Under the pieces are notes generated by a model. That model was not told the DNA's origin, ran no database searches, and saw only the letters and a program-made list of their open reading frames with translations. This document shows, piece by piece, positions 8,130 to 16,676 of a DNA stretch of 24,820 nucleotides (position 1 is the stretch's first letter; each line of letters opens with the position of its first letter). The translations under genes were made by a program, and so were the position numbers. The DNA comes from Folioceros fuciformis (Eukaryota > Anthocerotophyta > Anthocerotopsida > Anthocerotales): positions 1 through 24,820 of the forward strand of contig JBNGIO010006348.1 of assembly GCA_049999805.1 (NCBI GenBank). Direction: 5' to 3'.

Positions 8130-10700
8130 AGAGAGTGAACAGTCGTTTAGCTAACCCGTGGCCGTGTAGAAGGCGAAGTAGTGGGTGGGGTGTTTGTGTC
8201 GGGCGTGTGAGGGTGAGTTGTGGCCTCGGGAGCGTGCGGAAGGGGGTTGGGCATAGGCGTGTGGGTGGCGTGCTTGACTTGCCATGGCCTTACCCAAGTG
8301 CGCCGGGGGCTGAGGATCTGAAGGCAAGCAGCTTGTCTGGGTGGCAGGCTTGGCAAGCTAGCCTGGCCTCTAGGCGGGTGAATCCAACAGGCAGCCAGGC
8401 CGGGCAGGCTAGCTCCCTGACTAGATCCGAGAGGCAGGAGGCTCGTGTATGGCCTCGAAGTAGGCGGCCTCGCTGGCGCTGAAGGCTGGCTACCTACCAG
8501 ACCCGGAAGGCAGGAGACCGATTTGCGGCCTCTGGGGATGGAGGATCTAGGTGGCCTGGTAGCGGCAGTGGAGCGGGCAGTGGCTAACTGATCCTAGAGC
8601 CAGGCAGTCGGCGGCTGGCAATTAGGCCAGGCGGGCGGCTGCCAAGGTCGAAGGTAGGATACTCCAGGCTGTGGCAAACGGCGGCGGAGTCCAGGCAAGT
8701 AGCGGCCTGCTGGTCGGCTGGGCGACTGGCAGGCGGATCGGCCCAGAAAGCGGGCTGGTCGGATCAAAGCTGCAGGGAGCGGATGTAAGCAAGCGGCCAC
8801 CATCGGATCCAGGCAAGCTCGCAAGTGGCCTGGCCGGATCCAAGCTGCAGCTGGCATGTCCAGCCGGCCAGGAGGCCGGGTGTAGAGCGAGAGAAGGCCG
8901 AGCAAGGAGGCGATCGCAGCCGTTAGGTAGGGCAGGCCGGTTGTAGGCGGCCGGGCAGTAGGCCGCCTGGTAGGCAACCGAGCAGCAGTGTCCTGGCGGG
9001 TCGGCTGGTCGTGGTGGGGCCGGAAGGGGGCTGGCTAGTAGGTGAGGCTCAAGCGGGGCGTGGCCGACCTGGCTGGCCGATCTGGGGCAAACTAGGCGGG
9101 CTGCAGGCATGCAGCCGGGTAGGCCAGACGGGTGGCTGCCCTGCCAAGGTCGAAGACAGGGCACCCCAGGCCCGATTGGCGGCCTACGATGGAGACCAGA
9201 TTGGTGGGATTGCCAAGCGACGGATTAGGGTTGGTAGGTGAGGCTCTAGCCAGGCGGCCGCTGGCCGGCTGCAGGGACAGGGTAAGGTTGGATCCAACAG
9301 GTCGGCGGGCAAGGTGGATCCGGGCAGGTGGCCTGGAGGGTGGTATGGCGGGCTGCATAGGCTTCCGGGGTGGATTCGGGCAGGAAGCCTGGCGGGTGGC
9401 TGGGCAACACAAGCGGCCGACTGCTAAGGAGCAGCCAAGCTTGTGGGCTGCCTTCAAGCTCAGGAATAGCTAGGCCTCGCAGGCGGCCTTGCAGGTAGCC
9501 GACCAGCAGGGGCTGGCTGGCCAGGGAGGCCCCAGTCGGAGGCAAGCCGCTTTGCCGGGTTGAGGCAGGCCGGAGCGGATCAGGCATGGCGTGCCTGCTG
9601 GAGGCCGGGTCGCTAGGGAGCTGCAAGCGGTCCAGCAGCATGGGTAGTGGCAAGCAGCTAGTTGGCGACCTAGCAGAGCAGGTAGATAGCCCAGAGGCTG
9701 GCGGATCCAGGCCAGGCGGGCCTCGGCATGATCCAGTTGCAAGCATGCTGGCGGTTGAGGTCTGGCAGGGGGGGTCTGCTGGCTGGAGGTGGAGGCTGAG
9801 GAGTCTAGCCAGCAGCCTAGCTCACCCCAGCTGCAAGCAAGCAGCAGGCGGCCCTGCGGGTTGGCTGCTTGGCCAGATCCGGGAGGCCAGGCCGGCTGGT
9901 AGGGGGCCTGCAGGATGGCCGGGCCAGCAGCAGCCCGGCTGTTGGGCAAGCACGGCCGGTCGGCTAGTTGAGGCTGGGCCAAACAGGGGTTGCAGCGGCT
10001 GCAGGTGGCTGGATCCGAGGAAGGCCTGCNNNNNNNNNNNNNNNNNNNNNNNNNNNNNNNNNNNNNNNNNNNNNNNNNNNNNNNNNNNNNNNNNNNNNNN
10101 NNNNNNNNNNNNNNNNNNNNNNNNNNNNNCAGCGGCTGAAGCGGTTGGCTAGCGGGCTCAGGTGGGGGAAATCCTAGCCAGTGGCTGGCCCAGCAGTAGC
10201 TCGTCAAGGAGCAAGCAGCCAGGCAAGGCTGCCAGATCCAGGAGGCGGACAGGATTAATCGGCAGGCCTGGCGGGTTGAGCTAGGCTTGGCCAGATCCTG
10301 GCCGTTAGGACACTTCGGGCATGATAGGCCGGGGCCGAATTCGGAAGCCAGGCGGTGGCCTGGCTGCAGGATCCCGAGCAGGGGTCGGCAGTGCGGGATG
10401 GCAGGATCCAGGCAGCCAGGGCAGGCTAGCCTGGATCGTGGTGGACAGGCGGCCTGGGCGAATCGGCTAGGAGGTTGTCGTGTGGCCAGCTGGCCGGATC
10501 CGGAAGGAGGGAGGCCACCTTGCAGCCTCTAGTAGGCTGTCGAAAGCAGGTGGTAGGTGGCCGGCTTGTGGGCACATGGTAGGCTGGTTGCGGCTGGTTG
10601 AGTTGGGGCCGCTTGGGGTGGCCGACTGGCCAGGGGAACTGAAGGTGGACGAGGAGGCAAAGGTGGAAAAATGTGTGTGTTTCTCTAATTGGTAGGAGGC
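8130..10700. repeat. GC-rich, G-biased degenerate repeat island
   Basis: About 2.5 kb built from endlessly recombined short words such as GGCAGGC, GGCGGCC, CTGGC, AAGCAGC and GGATCC. The plus strand is visibly richer in G than C. GGATCC palindromes recur (for example near 8814, 8834, 9289, 9316, 9703, 10010, 10368, 10403 and 10496). Longer similarities are also seen: GCCAAGGTCGAAG occurs at 8641 and 9143, about 500 bases apart, and GGATCAAAGCTGCAG near 8760 recurs as GGATCCAAGCTGCAG near 8835. Long frames occur on both strands but encode low-complexity Ala/Pro/Leu/Arg/Gly sequence with no domain. This is best read as a decayed satellite or minisatellite-like array. A 100-N gap (10030-10129) lies inside it. 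Confidence 0.7.
10030..10129. other. Assembly gap of 100 N
   Basis: Exactly 100 Ns, the usual placeholder for a gap of unknown size. It falls in the repetitive GC island, so the true array may be longer than shown. Confidence 0.99.
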
Positions 10701-11002
10701 GAGGAGGATGGTGGTGGATGATGTGATGTTTGCAAGGGCTGCATGATGCTGGGCCATGCTCAATGTGGTCCGCAAGGGAGACATTATCACCTTGCTGCCT
10801 GTGCACCCCTGTATCCCTTCCCGTCTAGCAGACTGGAGGGAAGGGTCTGAAGACGGTGGGTTTATGAAGGATTGCAGATGATCTAAGGGAAAGGAGAGGA
10901 TCGGAGAGGGGAAGAGGGTGTCGAGAGGCACTCGTGAGTTTTGGTAGTTTGCAGAGGTTTGATTAATTTTGATAAGAGCAACTAGGGCCACAAGTTGGGG
11001 TG

Positions 11003-11071
11003 AGGTTAGGTTAGAGTCGGGTTAGGTCAGAGTTAGGGTTAGGATTAGGTCGGAGTTAGGTTTAGGGTTTT
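11003..11071 (+). repeat. Degenerate TTAGG/TTTAGGG-like tract
   Basis: About seven closely spaced variants of GTTAGG, GTTAGGG and TTTAGGG within 70 bases, separated by TCAGA- or TCGGA-type linkers and ending in GGTTTAGGGTTTTG. The G-rich strand is the plus strand, the same as in the 7779-7978 minisatellite on the far side of the GC island. Confidence 0.75.
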
Positions 11072-12197
11072 GACGAGTGGAGGGTTCTGTCTGAGGCGTG
11101 CTCACCTGGTAAGGCAGTGGTAGGGGTTCTTGGCCAAGGAGGTATAAGAGGCTAGGCCTGTCACTGAGGGGGGGGAGGTTTTTTGGTGAGAGCTCCCTTG
11201 ACCTTGTGTGCAGGCTGCTGGGTTAGAGGGTTAATCCAGTGTGCAGATGCACCTCGGCCTTAATTCCCCATGCCACTAGGGGAACGTGACGGCTCCCAAA
11301 ATTGCTGAGATCTGGGTGGCCAGATCCGCAAGGGCTGACCTTTCTTGCATGCTGGTTGGGTGGTTGGGGTACCTTGCCGTCCCTAAGGGGTTTCCAAGGC
11401 GACAGATTGCAAGGCTGTGAGTCGAGGAGGCTATCCAGCCCGGGTCTGCACATCCCTACCTCAAGGACTGCAAGTGAGGGGCTGTTGTGTTCTAAAATCC
11501 ATGAGTGAAACGTGAGAGTGAAGGGCTAAATAAAGAGCTAAAGTGCTGGAGTAGAGATTTGAAGTGCTGGAGCTTGGAGTTGGCGTGCTGAGGTGAGGAG
11601 CGTAGGTGCTGAAGTTCATAATCAGCTGCTAAGGTGGCTGGCATTTAGGGCTAAGAGTGGAGGCTGAGGCTGAGGCCAGCCAATAGAAGCTCTTGGTGAT
11701 GCAAGCTTCAAGGTGAAGTTAACCAAGGTTATGGAGCAGAAAATGTATTCAAGAAAATGGTTCACATGCATCACCATGTGGGCTAGTGAGTGTGAAAACA
11801 TTTTGGGCAACTCGAGCAAGAATATTACCATGAAGTTGGGCCAGACCAGAGAAAGCGTTTCTTGGTGTTAGGTTTTGGGTGTTTCGTGATTTTGGTTGTC
11901 ACTTATGTATTGAGGTGATAACCACTTCGGACCTTTTGGAACTTTGTATAGCTATGGAGGGAACCTTGTTTGTGAGTGAGTGTGTGTTACGAGGTGATGT
12001 GTTTGGAGGTTTTAATGTGATTTTATTATATTAAAATCTTTGCTTAAAGTAAGAACAGATATGAGAAGAGAATAGAGGATTTATGAGGAGAGAAGAGAGG
12101 ATTTGGGAAGGAGAGAGTTTGTATTGTAAGATTTCGGGATGGAAGTATTGGGGGTTGCGCGGGAGGCGCATGGGGACATACAACGGACCAAGGTCGG

Positions 12198-12203
12198 CAC
12201 GTG
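12198..12203 (+). promoter_or_regulatory. G-box (CACGTGGC) upstream of the permease
   Basis: CACGTG followed by GC matches the plant G-box/ABRE core bound by bZIP and bHLH factors. It lies about 565 bases upstream of the permease ATG. Involvement in regulating that gene is inference from position only. Confidence 0.35.
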
Positions 12204-12765
12204 GCGTGGTGAGGATGGCTTCCTCTACGCACACGCTGGAGGTGGATCATGGCCGTCGGGGCAGATGGCCGGCGGGGAACTCCACCACGTCGGATAACCT
12301 GCCGGGCCCGGGAACCCGACAGAGCGAGCCTGCACCGGTAGAATAATGTTTGTTCAGGGAAAGGTGGGGCGTAACCAGGGGGGGACCCCTGGGGTGGGAC
12401 ACCTCCGGCAAGGGGTAAAGCGGTTGGGGGGTACCCGAGGCGGGCGCCACCCAGGGCAGAATATAACCAAGCTGGATTGACAGCAGCAGTCCGTGCACCA
12501 GACTGAGCTGATCCCCCGCTGCCGTGGCCTCCTCTCTTCCAATCCTCGGCTGCTGCGTCCTGCCAGGACGGAGCCAATCCGGCGACAATGCAGCTGGCTG
12601 ATTAGTTGGGTTGTGAGGCGGAGGGGGCGTGGGCGGCTTTGTGGACGGAGGGGGGACTGCTCTGGGTTCGGACGCACGGAGTAGACTGTGCAGTTCGCCT
12701 GCATTGCGCTGCATCGCATTGCAGGGGTGCAAGTCTGGTTGTAGCAGACCCAAGTCCAGCAGAGG

Positions 12766-14862
12766 ATGGCAGCAGGAGCGATGGAGGTGAACGGGAAGGA
12801 TGTGGTCGTGGACGACGATGAGAAGAGGCTGAATGAGCTGGGGTACAAGGGGCAGTACAAGCGGGTGATGAGCCCGTTCGAGCAGTGGGCTTACACCTTC
12901 TCCTATACCGCGCCCCTTGGATTCGTGACGGGCTATTACGGCTACATGTACTCCTACGGCGGACCTGTCACTATTTTCTGGGGATTTCTGGCCACCGCCA
13001 TCGGCACTCTCATGATGGCGTTCGCAATGTCGGAGGTGATCAGTGCGTATCCCACTCTGGGGAGCGTGTACTACTGGGTGGCCCAGCTGGTGCCGAGGAA
13101 GCACGCTGCCTGGTCTGCTTGGTTCGTGGGATGGGTGTATCTGGTGGGCTCCTTCTGTGGAACCGCCTTGAACGAGTACCTGCTGGCGCAGCTGGTGGCC
13201 ACCATGATCCTGCTGGGAACCGGGGGGGCGCAGGGTGGGGGGTATCAGCTTACTGATGCCCAGGTAGGAGGGTGTTTTTGTCAAGTTATGAATTCCAAGC
13301 TCTTGTGTGTGTGTGTGTGATGGGGTGGGGTGGAACGGCGTCTGGTTTGAAGGGGATGCGGTTGCTTGTTCGCTGTTCTTTGCGGACGAGTGTGCTCAGA
13401 ATCGGAGTGCGGCAATGGTGGGAATTTCGAGTATGACTGCTGAGGAATGGAGTGCTTGCTGTTGGAACAGATAGCTGGAGTGACCGCTGGGCTCTTCTTC
13501 TTCCACTTCTTCGTCAGCATTGTGAGCACCAGGTGGCTGGGCCGGCTGAGTTCTATCGGAGCCTGGTTCCAGATTCTGTCCATCCTGGTGATCGTGGTGA
13601 CGCTGCTGGCCATCTCCCCGAAGTACCAGAGTGCGGAGTTCGTGTTCACGCATTTCGTGAAGGCGCCGGGCAGCGGAATCCACTCCGCCGCGCTGGTGGT
13701 GCTGCTGGGCCTTCCCTACTTCCAGTCCATCCTCACGGGGTTCGAGGTGGGTTCGCACGTGGTGGAGGAGGTGACGACGGCCTCCGTGGCCGGCCCAAGG
13801 GCTATGATCCGCTCTGTGTACGTCACGGCCGGGGTGGAAATCGTTCTCCTCCTTGTCATGACGTTCTGCATCCAGCATCCTGAAAACCTGCTGAGCGAGT
13901 ACACTGCCACTGGTAAGAATCTTCATTTCTTCACAAAGTGGTCGCGACATTCGCAACAATCGCAACTATTGCGTCGCCCGCCTCACCGTCTCTCGAATTT
14001 CCTGTTGTGCAGGAGGAGGAGACACTTCCGCTGGAAGCCAGGTGTTCTACGATGCTTTCCGCGCCAAGTACGGTCACGGCACGGGTGGATCCATTGCCTT
14101 CACGGCGCTGGCAGCCGGTTCCCTCTTCTTCGGAAACATTACGAACGTCACTCTGACAGCCAGGATGGTGAGCGTTTCTTTCTTCTCCCACTCGCACCCG
14201 TCCTCCGACTCTGGAATCCCAGCCAGCCGCGCTCATACAATGCCACTCCATTTCCTTCCACTTTCCCCGTGATCGCGTTTGTTTGACAATGTTTGTCTCC
14301 TCCTGTTGTGTCATGGCAGCTCTACGCCATGGCCCGGGACGTGGCTCTCCCCTTCCACGGCTACCTGGTGAAGCTGACTCCCGACCATAAAATACCAGTG
14401 AACGCCACAGTGGTGACAGTCATCGGCTCCTTCCTTTGCACGCTGCCCAGCCTCGGGAGCAGTGTTGCCTTCACCGCCATCACAGCCATGTCCACTATCA
14501 CCGCCTACGGGCCATACACCGTCATCCTGGCCTGCCGTCACATATTCAACAACGGCTTTGTGTCAGGCCCCTTCTCGCTTGGCAGGTGGAGCATCTTCAT
14601 CGGAGGGTGGGGAGCACTGTGGGGCGCCGCCATGTCCATTCTCTTCTGCTTGCCTCCCGAGTATCCTGTCACCGGCTCCAACCTTAACTACGCCGTCATC
14701 AGCATGGCTGGTTGCATCGGTTTCGGAATCATCTACTGGTTCACGGTTGCCAAGTTCCAGTTCCAGGGCCCAAAGAGAGTCGTGGACCAGGACCGTGCCA
14801 AGGACGATCTGGAGGCTTACACCAATGGCCACGGGGGGCTCAAGGTCGTTCAGCAGCAGTGA
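12766..14862 (+). CDS. APC-family amino acid permease (BAT1-like), four exons
   Basis: Exon model: 12766-13263, 13471-13912, 14013-14167 and 14320-14862. The introns (207, 100 and 152 bases) have GT/AG ends and join phases 0, 1 and 0, giving about 545 residues. The N-terminus is hydrophilic and then reads LNELGYKGQYKRVMSPFEQW, the conserved lead-in of the ACT/choline-GABA permease branch of the APC superfamily (Arabidopsis BAT1/GABP belongs here). About twelve hydrophobic segments follow. GTGGAQGGGY, HVVEEVTTASVAGPRAM and GPFSLGRW are recognisable family blocks; the second matches the 'EE...A....P.' motif of the family. The ATG at 12766 gives a normal N-terminus; a second in-frame ATG follows at 12781. 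The product should be a plasma-membrane or organelle transporter of amino acids, GABA or polyamines; substrate cannot be read from sequence. Intron 1 holds a GT microsatellite (about 13304-13319). Coding GC is high. Confidence 0.86.
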
Positions 14863-15474
14863 GCCCTCCGTTTCTCCTTCCTCGCCTCTGTACAACCTTG
14901 CAGTGTGTACACCTCTTGGACATGACTGTTCCAGAGCTCCCGTTCTTTGGGCAACGCATTCGAGTCGCGCTCCGATGTCGCAACCAACCTCTCACCCGCC
15001 AGCTTCTTCTGCTATCCGCCCAAGCACCTATTATCCGTGAGAGTGGCACACTGGGAGCTGCTGAACGCCAAACAACGCATATTGCACATGTTCCAAAGTA
15101 AACCATCGCCGACATCGTTCTACCCGTCCCTCTACAGCCATGGGTTTGGTCCAATCATAGAGTTGTTTTGTTCCCCTCGTATGTATCTGTAACATATCTT
15201 GGAGACCGGCGAACTACATCTCCAAAACTTGTATGTTATGAATTTTGTATGCTTTTCAAACGTGCATCCCTTCTTGCACTCTTTGTGTGCATGGCTGACT
15301 GAAGATTGAAATCACCAGAACACGAAATCTATGAAAAGCGAACGAATCAGAAATCTTCAAGTTTCTCAGATCCATTCGGCGTCACATCCGTATGGTTCGT
15401 CCTGGTAGAGACCTGGCATTATTCACCCTGGGTCAAGATGATTTCTGACAGCCCTCCACTGCTTTACGCCCACC
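14863..15474. other. 3' region after the permease
   Basis: Probably the permease 3' UTR (to about 15280, with TTGTATGTTATG-type plant 3'-end sequence near 15229-15250), followed by the upstream region of the possible small gene. No other coding signal is supportable; frames on both strands up to 15190 are shadows. Confidence 0.4.
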
Positions 15475-15937
15475 ATGTTGTCGCACCTTCAAAAGAGTTT
15501 GGACGACAGCGCAGCTTATAGCAGCTACAGGATCACTGTGGGCCAGTCCGTCTCACCAACACGATCCTGGTCGTCAGGGGAAACGAGAGTATGGATGTGC
15601 AGATTCCCGGAGTGAGAGAAAATAGGGTTTGTTTCATGGTTGCTGGGAAGCCCTTCTGCCGTTGTTGACCACTGCTGATAGTGGTTTTCGCTGTTCGCAC
15701 GTAAGCTACGTACCCCTCTGCCAGCCTACGAGAGCAGACGTCGCTGCATCGAGTGAACCTAAATCGATGCCTCGCAAGACCGATTCAAGGCTAGCCGGGA
15801 AGGAGAAACAAAACCATGGTGGAAAGAAGAACAGCACGTTCGGCGAGCTTGATACATTCCTGGCAAGTTACATACACTATACATGTGCTTTCGCAATACA
15901 AATTTTAAGGATACAAAAAATAAAGCCTTCCATGTGA
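15475..15937 (+). CDS. Possible small two-exon gene, function unknown
   Basis: A tentative gene. Exon 1 (15475-15588) starts with an ATG in good context (CACCATGTTG) and encodes a Ser-rich segment beginning MLSHLQKSLDDSAAYSSY. A GTATGG donor at 15589 and a CTCTGCCAG acceptor ending at 15724 are both phase 0 and remove 136 bases, a size typical of this region. Exon 2 (15725-15937) continues with a basic, polar part including KEKQNHGGKKNSTFGELDTF and stops at 15937. The product would be about 108 residues with no domain or membrane segment I recognise. AATAAA occurs at 15919, inside the last codons. Alternatives: the reading is chance, or the stretch belongs to the permease 3' UTR. Confidence 0.3.
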
Positions 15938-16059
15938 TGTGCATGAAGACTGAAGGTCTAAAGGGCTTGAAAGACATGGCAGTGATGCATGTAATCTGAA
16001 GCATCTACCAATCCACTGAGGTAGCAGCAGCCGACGTCCCACCAGTACTTGCTGTTAAC

Positions 16060-16425
16060 TCACACTTCGTCCTCGTGGAGGAGCATGTTTGCAATTCCCT
16101 TAGAGACAGGGAAGCGGCGTTGAGTTTCTGGACAGATGAGGGCCCCCTCCACCAACTCCACCTCCAAGAGCGCATGATGCAGCTTCCGCAATAATTCCTC
16201 GTCTAGGCTGTCGAGCTCCACGGCCTCTGGCAAATCCTGCACTCCAAGCTTCGCGGCTGCCTCTACGAAGCCTTTCCACTCAATCCTGGGCAGGATGTGG
16301 CGCATGAAGTCGGGGTTGAAGGGGACTTCCACTGTCGTCGAGGACGTCACCTCCAGACCTAGGGGATAGCCCTTCGTCACGCCTTTCGCCGTGCACGCAA
16401 GAAAGTTGTGCGCCAACAGCCTCAT
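16060..16425 (-). CDS. TRM112: TRM112 methyltransferase activator
   Basis: Encodes 121 residues of the Trm112 family, a small zinc-binding partner that activates several methyltransferases. In yeast and plants these act on tRNA (Trm9/Trm11 types), rRNA (Bud23) and the release factor eRF1 (Mtq2). The protein begins MRLLAHNFLACTAKGVT and has VPFNPDFMRHILPRIEWK, LHHALLEVELVEGALICPET and the near-invariant C-terminus GIANMLLHEDEV. The usual four-cysteine zinc site of fungal Trm112 is reduced here, as in plants and animals. The frame is open 78 codons further upstream, but all family members begin at MRLL, so the ATG at 16425 is chosen. It is intronless. It is transcribed away from the TAF1C-like gene, whose ATG is 251 bases away. 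Confidence 0.95.
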   Translation of the reverse strand: MRLLAHNFLACTAKGVTKGYPLGLEVTSSTTVEVPFNPDFMRHILPRIEWKGFVEAAAKLGVQDLPEAVELDSLDEELLRKLHHALLEVELVEGALICPETQRRFPVSKGIANMLLHEDEV

Positions 16426-16676
16426 CGTGTTAGCAGGAGAATTCGATCCGCACACTGGTTCGAGATGGGCTGAAACAATCGCCAAGGACTGCGAGTTGTT
16501 AGGTTCTGCCCTTAACGTCTGTGGAAAGCCCTTCCTAGCTCCGATGGTGGCCCTGTTTGTTGAAGTATGTACATGTGTAATGTGAAGAATCTTTTCCAAG
16601 AATAGCCACAATTTACCGCGAGGTGTTGGCTGCGTCGTCGGGATCAACTGAGCTTGCATGAGGCGGTCACGCTTCC
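16426..16676. promoter_or_regulatory. Candidate bidirectional promoter
   Basis: The 251 bases between the ATG of TRM112 (-) and the ATG of the TAF1C-like gene (+) must hold both leaders and both core promoters, unless leaders contain introns further out. No clear TATA box is seen toward either gene. The product pair (a cofactor of rRNA/tRNA methylation and a presumed Pol I factor) makes shared control plausible, but this is inference. Confidence 0.45.

Larger units (their letters stand above)
10701..12765. other. Gene-poor spacer and permease upstream region
   Basis: No supportable gene. It contains a TTAGG-like degenerate tract (11003-11071) and a GTGCTGGAG/GTGCTGAAG-type purine-rich degenerate repeat at about 11530-11670. 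Mixed sequence around 11150-11480 looks like decayed repeat DNA. From about 12150 the composition becomes GC-rich and probably forms the promoter and 5' leader of the permease gene. The overlapping frames at 12044-13284 on the minus strand are antisense shadows of this GC-rich region. Confidence 0.45.

Noticed and set aside
8135-10991. Several long open frames on both strands of the GC-rich island (up to about 245 residues, one spanning the N gap)
   Set aside because: They overlap in many frames, encode low-complexity Ala/Pro/Leu/Gly/Arg sequence, lack domains, and follow from GC richness with few stop codons.
12044-13284. Long minus-strand frames opposite the permease start (345, 177 and 168 residues)
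   Set aside because: They are antisense to the permease exon 1 and its GC-rich leader; no domain is recognisable and the sense gene is clear.
13396-15154. Minus-strand frames opposite the permease (for example 13396-13965)
   Set aside because: Rich in His/Arg/Glu as expected for the complement of a GC-rich membrane protein gene.
16426-16659. N-terminal extension of TRM112 by 78 codons
   Set aside because: The family starts at MRLL, and the extension reads as random sequence and would occupy the promoter shared with the neighbouring gene.
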